Origin: an uncultured Oscillospiraceae bacterium
GTDB lineage: Bacteria; Bacillota; Clostridia; Oscillospirales; Acutalibacteraceae
Assembly: GCA_900543395.1 (NCBI GenBank)
Contig: UQQT01000007.1
Location: 1-64,000 of the forward strand
Direction: 5' to 3'
DNA length: 64,000 nucleotides
Made by a program: the position numbers and the translations under genes. Shown here piece after piece: positions 1 to 8,397 of the stretch. The notes beneath the pieces were generated by a model. That model did no database searches, was not told the origin of the DNA, and saw nothing but the letters and a program-made list of their open reading frames with translations. Position 1 is the first letter of the stretch. Each line of letters starts with the position of its first letter.

Positions 1-54
1 AGCGGAAAGAGGGTGGATATAAACCTTATGAGTTCGACTCCCTTTTGCTATAAT

Positions 55-825
55 TTAATTACCCGGCAGTGATTCCTGTAATTGACGCTGAACTCCCGCG
101 TGATCAATCGTATACGGCTGAGGATATATTAACTCTCCGACGGTAACAAAGGTAAATCCACGGTTAAGAAATTCTGTTATTATTCTTTGAAGAACAATCG
201 CCGTACTTGCGGTTCCGGTATGAAACTGAATTATATCACCCTCACCGGCTTTATTAACTACCCTGTCATATATCTCATCCGCCGAATTGTTTCTCCAGTC
301 GACACTGTCCACGCTCCATTGAATCACGGTCATTCCTGCCGATTCGGCAGACTCAATCGTCTTATTATCATAGCTTCCCGACGGGGCTCTGAATAAAACG
401 GGACATTCTCCCGTAACGGATTTTACCGCGTCATTGCATTTAACTATCTCGTCATAAATTTCATTGTACGTCAAAGCTGCACAGTCTGCATGAGAAAACG
501 AATGATTGCCTATTTCATGTCCGTTTTCGTAAATTCGTTTCAATGAATCCGGATGAGCCTTAACCCAAACACCGAGCGGAAAGAAAGTCGCCTTTATATT
601 ATATTTTTCAAGCGTAGACAAAATTGAAACTACATCCTCGTCTCCGTCTGCACAATTAAATGTCAAAGCAACTTTCTTTTCCGCAGTATCGACCTTATAA
701 ACGGGAATCTTTCTTGAAGATACATCCGCGGGATACACAAAAGTTATTCCCGCCGACAGAACAAGAATCAAAAACGCCGTTAAAACAATCAGAAGCTTTC
801 TCCTGAATTTCAGAGTTAAATACAT
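55..825 (-). CDS. Polysaccharide deacetylase (NodB/CE4 domain), membrane-anchored
   Basis: Probably removes acetyl groups from a cell-envelope sugar polymer such as peptidoglycan. A basic N-terminus and one hydrophobic segment (about residues 8-26) act as anchor or signal. The NodB domain follows: a motif-1 equivalent TFNCADGDED, zinc-binding HSFSH, FRAPSGSY, SVDSVDW and QFHTG near the end. Motif 1 departs from the usual TFDDG, as in the PdaB/YlxY-like branch, so the catalytic Asp assignment is uncertain. The frame stays open to 897, but the ATG at 825 has GGTGAT a few bases upstream and begins right before the membrane segment, so that start is preferred. It lies downstream of the 3D-domain cell-wall gene on the same strand, separated by a terminator. 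Confidence 0.85.
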   Translation of the reverse strand: MYLTLKFRRKLLIVLTAFLILVLSAGITFVYPADVSSRKIPVYKVDTAEKKVALTFNCADGDEDVVSILSTLEKYNIKATFFPLGVWVKAHPDSLKRIYENGHEIGNHSFSHADCAALTYNEIYDEIVKCNDAVKSVTGECPVLFRAPSGSYDNKTIESAESAGMTVIQWSVDSVDWRNNSADEIYDRVVNKAGEGDIIQFHTGTASTAIVLQRIITEFLNRGFTFVTVGELIYPQPYTIDHAGVQRQLQESLPGN

Positions 826-879
826 ATTGATCACCGATATAATTATATTTCGGTTCGAATGATTTGATTCACAGACGAC

Positions 880-912
880 AAAAAAAGACGAAAACAAATC
901 GTTTCCGCCTTT
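880..912 (-). terminator. Intrinsic terminator after the 3D-domain gene
   Basis: On the minus strand a 10-bp stem (AGGCGGAAAC / GTTTTCGTCT, two G-U pairs) with a short loop is followed by a run of T. It lies just past the stop of the 3D-domain gene. Confidence 0.7.
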
Positions 913-932
913 TTCTTCATTTTACCGGTAAA

Positions 933-1751
933 TCAGAATACGTAAATTCTTACGCCTCTGACTCCCCATGACATACAGTCGGCATATGAATTCATATAGA
1001 GGTCGGCAACTCTGCCGCTTCCGTTCCAAACAAATCCTCCCGTATCTTCGGCTCTGCAATAACCGTAAACCACACTTCCGTCAAGAGAAACAATGTACAT
1101 CATCTTTCCGTAAGGAATTACGTTCGGATCAATTGCTACCGAGCCCTGATGAGGTCTGGTTCCCGTAGCGGTTATCGAGCCTGTGCAGTACGCGCTCGCT
1201 CTGCCCTCTACGATATACGAGTAATTTTCAGGCAGCCCGTTTTCATCAAACGTTATATAATCGGGAACATCCATATCGGACATCGGAACAGCGTCCGAGT
1301 TAAGACTGATATAAGTTCTGCCTGCGCTGTATGAAATTTTTGATTTTTTCTTTTCAGCCTCTTTGATTATAGAATCCGCGTCAAGCTCAGATTTTTGATT
1401 TTTTACGGATGCCGCCGTACTCTCCTCACTGTCGTCAAAGAAATATTCAAAATCCGACGACTTCTCGCTGACTGCTTCCTGCTCTTCCTGCTGAGTGAAG
1501 TTATAGTAAACAACTCTTTTTGAATCGTAATCCGTCGAATAATTAACGGTAACTATATTATCCTGCAAGATTAAAGAGTTCTGAGCCGCCGAAGCGAGGT
1601 CAATCTCGCTCACTGTCGCATGCGACTCTATCGGACAACAGCTTATTACTGTTACAAACGAAAGTCCGATTACCGATAATGCGGAAAGCGTACGCTTAGA
1701 CATTTTAGTCTTTGGCAGAGGCTGAAGATTCTTCAGTTTCTTTTTTTTCAT
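933..1751 (-). CDS. Exported 3D-domain protein (RpfB/YocH/YuiC-like C-terminus)
   Basis: Likely a cell-wall-active enzyme; 3D domains resemble the lytic transglycosylase MltA fold. A Lys-rich N-terminus and hydrophobic segment (about residues 22-45, ending near SHATVSE) suggest export. A long acidic, low-complexity region follows. The C-terminal ~100 residues carry the 3D domain with its conserved aspartates: IDPNVIPYG, AEDTGG and ADLYM. No LysM or G5 repeats were seen. The start at 1751 has AAAGGAGAT upstream and a consensus promoter about 90 bp beyond. Family is clear; substrate is not visible. Confidence 0.85.
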   Translation of the reverse strand: MKKKKLKNLQPLPKTKMSKRTLSALSVIGLSFVTVISCCPIESHATVSEIDLASAAQNSLILQDNIVTVNYSTDYDSKRVVYYNFTQQEEQEAVSEKSSDFEYFFDDSEESTAASVKNQKSELDADSIIKEAEKKKSKISYSAGRTYISLNSDAVPMSDMDVPDYITFDENGLPENYSYIVEGRASAYCTGSITATGTRPHQGSVAIDPNVIPYGKMMYIVSLDGSVVYGYCRAEDTGGFVWNGSGRVADLYMNSYADCMSWGVRGVRIYVF

Positions 1752-1847
1752 CGTTGCGATCTCCTTTTAATGTTGTTTGCTCCGAAATTTTGATGATCAA
1801 ACGTACTTTTTCTGAGTTCATACATCTTCAGGTGAAAGACACGACGT

Positions 1848-1876
1848 ATTATATTCAAGCAATCCGCATATGTCAA
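1848..1876 (-). promoter_or_regulatory. Consensus sigma-A promoter of the 3D-domain gene
   Basis: Reading on the minus strand: TTGACA, a 17-nt spacer, TATAAT. This is a perfect consensus, about 95 bp upstream of the start codon. Confidence 0.85.
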
Positions 1877-2392
1877 GGTATCAAAAAAGAGATTTTTTAG
1901 TTAATATACACAATTGACTTTCGAACATTTGTTTTATATACGTTTTTAACAGAAAATTAAATGACATTTTTAAATATTAATTGTCATATTTTGTAATTTA
2001 ATTCGTAGCATGTTACAAACGTGATTTTTATTAAGGGGAAATTATTACAAATTGTAACATTTTTATTCTTTAGCAGAAAATATTATTCGGTCTGTTGAAA
2101 GAATCTATCATTTTGATTGTTATATATATATAAATTATCCTGTTCTTTTTGCCTATATCTTTGTGCATAATTTAACGACTGTTTTTAAGTATTTTTAATA
2201 TTTATTTAAGACAGTATTAAGAATCTAATAAGCCGGATAAAAGAATATTTGCAGGAAATACTGACGAACGACGCCGCAAAAACGCTTAAATAACAAGCTG
2301 AATTATATAATAGGTATATAATAAAAATATTATATTGTTTAGTTATATTAAAATATTTTATCATATATATAACCATTATGATTTATAAATGC
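1877..2392. other. AT-rich intergenic gap without a visible gene
   Basis: About 515 bases of very AT-rich DNA with many short A/T runs. No reading frame with a ribosome binding site and no convincing RNA structure was seen. It separates the 3D-domain gene from the terminator of its neighbour. Confidence 0.6.
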
Positions 2393-2420
2393 AAAAAAAA
2401 CAGCCCTCTAAAGGACTGCT
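2393..2420 (-). terminator. Intrinsic terminator
   Basis: Minus-strand stem AGCAGTCC / GGGCTGT with a 6-nt loop, followed by a run of T. It ends the exported-protein gene at 2436-3113. Confidence 0.8.
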
Positions 2421-2435
2421 TTATGAAATATGCTT

Positions 2436-3113
2436 TTATCTTCGTTTAACGGAGAAGTATACCACGAGAGCGACTATAACGCCTATGGTAGCAATCGAAA
2501 GAATGACAATTACAACAATAGAAGCTGTCGAGAGACTTTTTTCGTCCGCTGCTGCAGATGTAACACTCTCCGACTTTTGTGTAACCTGCGGAGCAGTAAC
2601 AGCGTATGTCGAAGGAGACGTCGTCGTCTCGGGAACTGCCGAGGTTGTATTCGAATTTGTAACGGCAGGAACCGTATCGTATGTAATAACATACGTCGTG
2701 GACGCCGCACGGGCGGTTGTAGACTGCTTTGTACCGGTACTATCCGACGACGAAGTACCAGAGCCTCCGCCTATCGCGTCTTTTATCATATCAACTGCAC
2801 TGTTCCAGGCTTCGGAGCCCATATCAAAAAGCTTTTGAAGATCGAACTCGGATATTACCGAACCGATATCCGTACCCGATATCTGATTCCAAAGTTCCTT
2901 TACCTGTTTGCTGAACTGACCTTCATCAATTATGCTCCCGCCGGAGCCCTGCGAATTATCGCCTGAATTACTGTTGTTATTTTTGTTTCTCTCAGCTTCC
3001 CATGCCTGGATTCTGTCCTGAATCGTCTCGGCAGAAGCCGAAAAAGCAAAACCGCACAGCAGGGTTAAAGCAAAAATAAAACAAAGAACTCTTTTAATAA
3101 CGGACTTTTTCAT
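2436..3113 (-). CDS. Exported protein of unknown function with C-terminal membrane anchor
   Basis: No family recognised. It has a signal peptide (about residues 1-28, cleavage near SASAET), an Asn/Gly/Ser-rich stretch, a short helical segment (about 65-110), a Thr/Ser/Val-rich linker of about 70 residues, then one transmembrane helix (about 198-220) and a basic tail (FSVKRR). That layout fits a surface protein held by its C-terminus with a short helical head. The ATG at 3113 has AAGGTGAG six bases upstream. It has its own promoter and terminator, so it is probably monocistronic. Confidence 0.8.
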   Translation of the reverse strand: MKKSVIKRVLCFIFALTLLCGFAFSASAETIQDRIQAWEAERNKNNNSNSGDNSQGSGGSIIDEGQFSKQVKELWNQISGTDIGSVISEFDLQKLFDMGSEAWNSAVDMIKDAIGGGSGTSSSDSTGTKQSTTARAASTTYVITYDTVPAVTNSNTTSAVPETTTSPSTYAVTAPQVTQKSESVTSAAADEKSLSTASIVVIVILSIATIGVIVALVVYFSVKRR

Positions 3114-3162
3114 GAATTCTCACCTTTGAAAAATGCTGAGCCGACAAAAAGCGACCATAAAT

Positions 3163-3191
3163 AATATACAATATTTATATCGTTTTGTCAA
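3163..3191 (-). promoter_or_regulatory. Promoter of the exported-protein gene
   Basis: Minus strand: TTGACA, 17-nt spacer, TATATT, about 50 bp upstream of the start at 3113. Confidence 0.7.
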
Positions 3192-3229
3192 ACAAATTAA
3201 AAAGTAATTATATTACAGCGATATAAATT

Positions 3230-3259
3230 TTGACAGACATTATCTCAACATTGTATATT
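3230..3259 (+). promoter_or_regulatory. Possible upstream promoter P1 of trkA
   Basis: TTGACA, 18-nt spacer, TATATT. It lies about 110 bp upstream of trkA and is followed by a second promoter-like sequence. Confidence 0.45.
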
Positions 3260-3303
3260 ATTTTTTAACAATTATATTAAACCTTAAAATATTTAAAAAT
3301 GTA

Positions 3304-3332
3304 TTGAAAAAAATCGAACATAATGATAAAAT
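3304..3332 (+). promoter_or_regulatory. Promoter P2 of trkA-trkH
   Basis: TTGAAA, 17-nt spacer, TAAAAT, about 37 bp before the trkA start. Confidence 0.55.
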
Positions 3333-3368
3333 CATTTTAAGAATTTTCTTCTTTATGAGGTAAAAAAT

Positions 3369-4730
3369 ATGAAAGTCATTGTCGTCGGATGCGGGAAAAT
3401 CGGCGTGTCCGTTATCGAAAATCTTGTACTTGAAGGACACGACGTTGTAGCGATAGACAACAACGCTGAGGTTCTTGATCATATAAACAACATTTACGAC
3501 ATAATGAGTATCTGCGGAAACGGTGCGGACAGCGATATACTTTCGGAAGCCGGCTCGGAGGACTCAAATCTTTTTATCGCCGTTACGGGAAGCGACGAAC
3601 TTAATATGATAGCATGTTTCCTTGCAAAAAAAATGGGAGCGGAGCATACCGTTGCAAGAATCAGAAATCCCGAATATAACGATTCCGGACTGAATTTTAT
3701 GAGAAATCAGTTTGAACTTGACATGGCTCTGAATCCTGAACTGCTCACAGCAAAAGAGCTTCGCAATATTCTTAAACTTCCCTCCGCGACAAAGGTCGAA
3801 AACTTTTCAAAACGAAACCTTGAAATGATACAGATAAAACTGTCGTCAGATACAAAGCTTGACGGTTTGACTCTTATAAAAATGAGAGAAAAATTCAAAG
3901 CAAATTATCTTATAAATTCTGTCGAACGAGAGGGGGAAATCTTCATTCCCGACGGCAATTTTGAACTGAGACACGGCGACAAGCTCGGAATAACCGCTTC
4001 CCCCGACGAAATTGAAAAGCTTTTGAAGCTTCTCGGCCTTATGAAACGGGAAGCGAAAAACGTAATAATATTCGGCGGAAGCAGGATTTCTTTTTATCTT
4101 GCAAAACATCTTGAACAGTCAAGAGGAAACGTAACGATCCTCGAAAAAAATCCCGCAAGAGCAAAACAACTCAGCGAAGAACTCAGAAAAACATATATCA
4201 TAAACGGAAACGGTATCAATCAGGATCTGCTTATAGAGGAAGGACTGCTCAATTCCGACGCGTTTGTAGCGTTAACGGGAATAGATGAGGAAAACATATT
4301 AATGTCGGTTTTTGCATCAATGCAGAAAGTTCCGACCGTCATATCTAAAATCAACAGACCCGAACTCGTTTCGCTTGCAGAAAAAATAGGCGTTGAATGT
4401 ATCGTCTCACCGCAAAAAATAACTTCGGATATAATCGTACGATACGCGCGCGCCCTCGAAAATTCATTCGGAAGCAATGTTGAAACTTTATATAAGCTCA
4501 TGGACGGCAGAGCGGAGGTACTCGAATTTATAGCAAAAGACGGATCAAGAACGCTTAATATTCCGCTTAAAGATATGAAATTAAAAAGAAATATACTTAT
4601 AACGGGAATTATGAGAAACCGACAGACCGTAATACCTTCCGGTGCCGATCACATAGAAGCGGATGACAGAGTTATAGTTATAGCCTCCGGACAAAGACTT
4701 AACGATCTTGACGATATTCTGAAAAAATAA
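3369..4730 (+). CDS. trkA: Trk potassium uptake system, NAD-binding regulatory subunit TrkA
   Basis: Cytoplasmic gating ring subunit that binds nucleotide and controls the TrkH channel. It has the double arrangement of long TrkA proteins: RCK_N (about 1-120, Rossmann motif VGCGKIGVSVIE), RCK_C (about 140-220), a second RCK_N (about 230-345) and a second RCK_C (about 370-453). The second Rossmann glycine motif is degenerate (FGGSRISFYLA), so nucleotide binding there may be altered. The start follows ATGAGG-type spacing from 3356. It is 10 bp from trkH, so the two are cotranscribed. Confidence 0.95.
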   Translation: MKVIVVGCGKIGVSVIENLVLEGHDVVAIDNNAEVLDHINNIYDIMSICGNGADSDILSEAGSEDSNLFIAVTGSDELNMIACFLAKKMGAEHTVARIRNPEYNDSGLNFMRNQFELDMALNPELLTAKELRNILKLPSATKVENFSKRNLEMIQIKLSSDTKLDGLTLIKMREKFKANYLINSVEREGEIFIPDGNFELRHGDKLGITASPDEIEKLLKLLGLMKREAKNVIIFGGSRISFYLAKHLEQSRGNVTILEKNPARAKQLSEELRKTYIINGNGINQDLLIEEGLLNSDAFVALTGIDEENILMSVFASMQKVPTVISKINRPELVSLAEKIGVECIVSPQKITSDIIVRYARALENSFGSNVETLYKLMDGRAEVLEFIAKDGSRTLNIPLKDMKLKRNILITGIMRNRQTVIPSGADHIEADDRVIVIASGQRLNDLDDILKK

Positions 4731-4740
4731 AGGTAGTATT

Positions 4741-6186
4741 ATGAATCGCAGAATGTGTTTTTATATGGCGGGGCAAATGCTGAAGCTTGAAGCCGGACTT
4801 CTGACTCTGCCGATGTTTGTATCGTTATATTATAACGAAGATTGCTTTTGGGTTTATCCCGCGTCGATAGCGATCGCTCTTTTTCTCGGATTCGGACTGA
4901 ATATTGTTTTCAAACCCTCGTCAAGAACGATTTACGCGCGCGAGGGCTTTGCGACAGTCGCTCTGTCATGGGTTCTTCTCTCCGCGGTCGGTGCGATCCC
5001 GTTCTTTTTATCAAGAGAAATTCCGTCGTATATAGACGCATTTTTTGAAACAGTAAGCGGTTTTACAACAACGGGTTCATCTATTTTAACGGATATTGAA
5101 GCATTAAGCAGAAGCATTTTATTCTGGCGCAGTTTTACGCACTGGATCGGCGGTATGGGAGTTCTCGTATTCATCATGGCAATAATTCCCTCTGCTTCAG
5201 ACAGAACAATGCATCTCTTAAGAGCTGAAATGCCGGGTCCGACAGTCGGAAAGCTTGTTCCGAAGGCTAAGGACACCGCAAAAATTCTATATCTTATTTA
5301 TATCGTAATGACAATAATACAGATAATTATTCTGTATCTCGGCGGGATGCCGTTGTTTGACAGTATCGTACTGTCGTTCGGCTCCGCGGGTACGGGCGGT
5401 TTCGGCATTAAAGCGGACAGCATAGCATCCTACTCTGTTTTTTCGCAGTGGGTTATCGCCGTTTTTATGTTTTTATTCGGAATCAATTTCAACTTATTCT
5501 ATCTTGTCATAACAAAAAAATTCAAAGCACTGCTAAAAAGCGAGGAGCTTTGGACTTATACCGCGATAAGCGTATTGTCGACAATTGCAATAGCCGTAAA
5601 TGTTTATCCGATTTACAAAAACGCGGTGGACTGCGCCCGTTTTGCGGCATTCCAGGTTTCGTCCGTAATGACGACAACGGGATACGCGACGGCCGATTTT
5701 AACGCATGGCCGGAATTTTCACGCGGAATACTTCTGATGCTTATTTTTATAGGAGGATGCGCAGGCTCGACGGCAGGCGGACTGAAAGTGTCGAGAGTCG
5801 TCATGCTGTTTAAAATTATGAAACGCGAGATCAGACGTATGTTACACCCCAGATCGGTTAAAGCAATCAGATTCGAGGGAAAAACGGTTGATTCTGCAAC
5901 ATTGAACGGCGTAAGCATTTACTTTGCGACATACATGTGCTGTATCGGAGTGTTGTTTTTAATAATAAACTTCGAGCCGTTTGACATCATAACGAATTTT
6001 ACGGCGGTCGCAACCTGTTTTAACAATGTAGGCCCCGGATTCGGACTCGTAGGCCCCGCAGGAAATTTTTCGCAGTTTTCACCGTTCGCAAAGATTGTCC
6101 TTTCTGCGGCAATGCTTTTGGGCAGACTCGAAATATATCCCTTAATAATAACGGCAACACCGTCAACATGGCTGAAAAGAAAATAA
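4741..6186 (+). CDS. trkH: Trk potassium uptake system, membrane channel subunit TrkH
   Basis: Integral membrane potassium uptake channel, partner of TrkA encoded just upstream. The 481 residues have the four-fold pore-loop repeat of the Trk/Ktr/HKT superfamily. Selectivity-filter segments are visible: GFTTTGSS (about 107), GSAGTGGFG (about 215), MTTTGYAT (about 310) and CFNNVGPGFG (about 425). Length is normal. The AGGTAG-like sequence before the ATG is a modest ribosome binding site, and coupling to trkA probably helps. Confidence 0.95.
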   Translation: MNRRMCFYMAGQMLKLEAGLLTLPMFVSLYYNEDCFWVYPASIAIALFLGFGLNIVFKPSSRTIYAREGFATVALSWVLLSAVGAIPFFLSREIPSYIDAFFETVSGFTTTGSSILTDIEALSRSILFWRSFTHWIGGMGVLVFIMAIIPSASDRTMHLLRAEMPGPTVGKLVPKAKDTAKILYLIYIVMTIIQIIILYLGGMPLFDSIVLSFGSAGTGGFGIKADSIASYSVFSQWVIAVFMFLFGINFNLFYLVITKKFKALLKSEELWTYTAISVLSTIAIAVNVYPIYKNAVDCARFAAFQVSSVMTTTGYATADFNAWPEFSRGILLMLIFIGGCAGSTAGGLKVSRVVMLFKIMKREIRRMLHPRSVKAIRFEGKTVDSATLNGVSIYFATYMCCIGVLFLIINFEPFDIITNFTAVATCFNNVGPGFGLVGPAGNFSQFSPFAKIVLSAAMLLGRLEIYPLIITATPSTWLKRK

Positions 6187-6247
6187 AAACCTTTTCAAGT
6201 CGAAAGATAATTAATAAACATATTAAAATTTTCTTTATAATCTATTT

Positions 6248-6436
6248 TTCGTTTCAAGGTTTATTTAAGTCGCAGAGGTTATATTGTACTCACAGGTTAA
6301 GACAAAAGCATCTTAATCCATAGCAAAAATGCTTGCCCCCATGTTCCAACGAACATTTCATGTACATATACCTCTCTTTTTCAAACTTAACAGTTTGAAG
6401 AAAATCGACCCCTCCCCCGGGTCGGTTTTCTTTTTT
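6248..6436 (+). ncRNA. Candidate structured ncRNA, rod-shaped (6S RNA-like architecture)
   Basis: Between trkH and the PI-PLC gene there is a TATAAT (6236-6241) and, about 165 nt on, a strong intrinsic terminator, with no reading frame between. The predicted transcript folds back on itself. TTAAGT (6265-6270) pairs with ACTTAA (6385-6390). AGAGG plus a bulged segment to 6290 pairs with the GTACATATACCTCT region near 6361-6376. Inside are AAGCAT/ATGCTT (6306-6311 with 6329-6334) and a perfect apical hairpin ATGTTC-CAAC-GAACAT (6341-6356). A long rod with unpaired bubbles is the layout of 6S RNA, but I could not match conserved 6S sequence. The identity is therefore inference; the presence of a structured transcript is better supported. 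Confidence 0.5.
6400..6436 (+). terminator. Strong intrinsic terminator of the candidate ncRNA
   Basis: A 12-bp stem (GAAAATCGACCC / GGGTCGGTTTTC, one G-U), a 7-nt C-rich loop and TTTTTT. Confidence 0.9.
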
Positions 6437-6497
6437 GCATAAAATATGTTGCATTATTAAAAAAGATAATATACAATTAAAACAAGGAGGCGATTTA

Positions 6498-6533
6498 ATG
6501 AATACAATTTTAGCATCAATTATGGCTTTTTAA
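6498..6533 (+). other. Short reading frame with the strong RBS of the PI-PLC gene (leader peptide or frameshifted N-terminus)
   Basis: AAGGAGG lies 8 bases before an ATG that opens an 11-codon frame ending in TAA. The stop overlaps the next ATG as TAATG. One extra T in the T5 run at 6527-6531 would fuse the peptide to the PI-PLC frame and create a longer hydrophobic N-terminus. It is either a coupled leader peptide, a phase-variable tract or a recent frameshift. Confidence 0.6.
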
Positions 6534-7423
6534 TGCTGATTCAGGCATTGCTCGGCATTGGCGGGGTTAAGGATGTCGGAGGCTTTGACAAAAACAACTG
6601 GATGAAGGATGCAGACGGCTCTGCTTTGATTTCAACACTGTCAATTCCGGGCACTCATAATTCCGGCGCATTGTACGAGCCTGTATACGGAACGGTAAAA
6701 TGTCAAAGATACACGATAAACGACCAGCTTAATATGGGCGTCAGATTCCTCGATGTCAGAGCAAGCATTTCCGCAGGCAAGCTGAAAATAGCGCACGGAG
6801 CCATAAGACAAGGCAGTACGCTTAACTCTCTTTTAAACGACTGCTATAGTTTTTTAGAAAAAAATCCAAGTGAAGCTATTATTCTCAGTCTTAGAAACGA
6901 GGACGGAGAGCTTGAGAAAACAGAGAAATTCGAGCAGCTTGCTTCTAAAGAAATTAATTCGAATGCACGTCTTTGGTACACTGAAAACAGAATCCCGGCT
7001 TTAAACGAGGTTCGAGGCAAAATAGTCCTCATAAACAGATTTAACAGATATTCAAATCTCGGAATTAACGCCGCTCACGACTGGGGAAATAACTGCACAT
7101 TTTCATTATATAACATTTTCAATACATATAATATATTTTTTATAAACGTTCAGGACGTTTATTCTCCGTCAACGATAGAAGAGAAAAAAGAAGCGGCATT
7201 ATCATTCTTTAAGAATAATAATAAACCCGCAGAGGACATACCGGCACTTTGCATAAACTTTTTAAATGCGGTCACATCCGCGGGAAATATTCCCGAGACG
7301 TCGGCGGAAATGAACAAATTTTTCAAAGAGTATTCAAAAACGAATCCTAAGTACTTCGGATGCGTTGTATTTGATTATATAACAAGCGATCTGTGCGATA
7401 TCGTTATAAACGCTAACAAGTAA
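6533..7423 (+). CDS. Phosphatidylinositol-specific phospholipase C (PI-PLC X domain)
   Basis: Bacterial-type PI-PLC, which cleaves phosphatidylinositol lipids or GPI anchors to a cyclic inositol phosphate. Catalytic-region motifs are visible: PGTHNSGA (first His, about residue 42), FLDVRAS (Arg/Asp, about 73) and KIAHGAI (second His, about 86). The rest keeps normal family length. The start is unusual. The only good ribosome binding site (6483-6490) serves an 11-codon frame that stops at 6533, overlapping this ATG. With one more T upstream the protein would begin with a hydrophobic, signal-like segment. As written it lacks a full signal peptide, so secretion is uncertain. It ends before a bidirectional terminator. 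Confidence 0.85.
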   Translation: MLIQALLGIGGVKDVGGFDKNNWMKDADGSALISTLSIPGTHNSGALYEPVYGTVKCQRYTINDQLNMGVRFLDVRASISAGKLKIAHGAIRQGSTLNSLLNDCYSFLEKNPSEAIILSLRNEDGELEKTEKFEQLASKEINSNARLWYTENRIPALNEVRGKIVLINRFNRYSNLGINAAHDWGNNCTFSLYNIFNTYNIFFINVQDVYSPSTIEEKKEAALSFFKNNNKPAEDIPALCINFLNAVTSAGNIPETSAEMNKFFKEYSKTNPKYFGCVVFDYITSDLCDIVINANK

Positions 7424-7428
7424 AAACC

Positions 7429-7466
7429 AGAACAGGTTTGATTATACGTCAAACCTGTTCTGCATT
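7429..7466. terminator. Bidirectional terminator between PI-PLC and DUF1963 genes
   Basis: A perfect 13-bp inverted repeat (AGAACAGGTTTGA / TCAAACCTGTTCT) with a 7-nt loop, and A-rich and T-rich flanks. It sits between convergent genes. Confidence 0.85.
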
Positions 7467-7467
7467 T

Positions 7468-8013
7468 TTAAGAACGATCAATTTTAAAACTAATTGAATC
7501 GATATCTTTTATATTTTCTCCGAAAAAGAAATACGCATATCCGTCTATATTATCAAGAAATTGAGTATCTTCCTGCAACGGATCAAACTGCATTAATAAA
7601 TCACCGTCATGTTCGACCTCCGACGAAGGTGTGCCGAAAAGCTTAATTCCGTCGCACGTATCGTCGGCAGATTTAAAAGACATAAGCCAATCTTTATTCA
7701 GATGAGAAAAACGCGGTTCTGTTTCGTTAAAATCATCAATTACCGTATCCGGTTCACCGTCATAATAGTAAGCCATAGCCTGATACGGATACATTTCAAT
7801 ATCGATAAATAAATACAGATATCCGCTGTGAGGCAGTTTGTTGTCCGTATCAAAGTCGGCGATATCCGAAAGTCTTATCTGACAAAAGAAAATAACATCG
7901 TCCGAAAACATATCAACCCATTCGCACGGAATCACAGGCGAACCGAAAAACTTACTTGCACCGAGATCATGTTTTTCGTCGGCTTTTTTTATTTCAATTG
8001 ATATTGCGCTCAT
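7468..8013 (-). CDS. DUF1963 family protein (YwqG-like)
   Basis: Resembles the DUF1963/YwqG family, whose molecular role is not known. Visible family features are a FFCQIRLSDI segment (about 41), a LPHSGYLYLFID strand (about 60), KLFGTPSSEVEHDGDLLMQF (about 124) and a short C-terminal FFFGE strand. At 181 residues it is shorter at the N-terminus than B. subtilis YwqG. It overlaps the stop of the next upstream gene by 4 bases (ATGA), so the two are translationally coupled. YwqG-type genes often sit near toxin-immunity clusters; here the two genes further upstream are broken, which suggests a decaying accessory cassette (inference). Confidence 0.65.
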   Translation of the reverse strand: MSAISIEIKKADEKHDLGASKFFGSPVIPCEWVDMFSDDVIFFCQIRLSDIADFDTDNKLPHSGYLYLFIDIEMYPYQAMAYYYDGEPDTVIDDFNETEPRFSHLNKDWLMSFKSADDTCDGIKLFGTPSSEVEHDGDLLMQFDPLQEDTQFLDNIDGYAYFFFGENIKDIDSISFKIDRS

Positions 8014-8318
8014 TTTCTGCCCTCTTTCTTTAATTCGATATCATAAAAATACCCGCCGTCAAAAGATCTCGGACGGTACCTGATTTCCTCCCCTGCTTTT
8101 ATTACCCATGACTTATTATAATCGGAGTTTACGCATTGAACCGAAAGTTTAACGGTGTCGGAATTTATCTCGTCAATTGAAAAACGACGGTTTGAATTCA
8201 AAAATCCGTCAAGCAATCCGACTTTACATCCAAATTCTCTTTTTTCTGTTATGCGTTGTTTGTATACACCCGTAACACGGTTTATACCCCATGCAGTCTC
8301 CGTAATTATAAGCTTCAT
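8010..8318 (-). CDS. Hypothetical protein coupled to DUF1963
   Basis: About 102 residues with no family recognised. The sequence is mixed beta-type with no signal or membrane segment, and begins MKLIITETAW. The frame is open to a GTG at 8336, but the ATG at 8318 has GAGG 12 bases upstream and is chosen with moderate confidence. Its stop overlaps the DUF1963 start. It belongs to a four-gene minus-strand run (9167 down to 7468), of which the two distal genes are disrupted. Confidence 0.6.
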   Translation of the reverse strand: MKLIITETAWGINRVTGVYKQRITEKREFGCKVGLLDGFLNSNRRFSIDEINSDTVKLSVQCVNSDYNKSWVIKAGEEIRYRPRSFDGGYFYDIELKKEGRK

Positions 8319-8397
8319 ATTAAAAAACGTCCTCACGTGTCATTATATTGTATTTGCAACAAACAATATTTTTCGTCAGTTTTCTCTGTGTTTCTTT

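Noticed and set aside
1..54. Possible 3' end of a tRNA (GAGTTCGACTCCC)
   Set aside because: The TTCGACT looks like a T-loop, but the flanking five bases do not pair as a T-stem and no acceptor strand can be matched within the window.
1752..1876. ydaO-type riboswitch before the 3D-domain gene
   Set aside because: The transcript leader from the consensus promoter is only about 90 nt, too short for the aptamer.
2389..2966. Two long plus-strand frames over the exported-protein gene
   Set aside because: They are opposite-strand shadows of the Thr/Ser-rich gene, with no RBS and arginine- or valine-biased composition.
3114..3368. c-di-AMP (ydaO) riboswitch before trkA
   Set aside because: Potassium uptake genes often carry one, but the leader is almost pure A/T with no matching conserved segments, and two promoters fill the gap.
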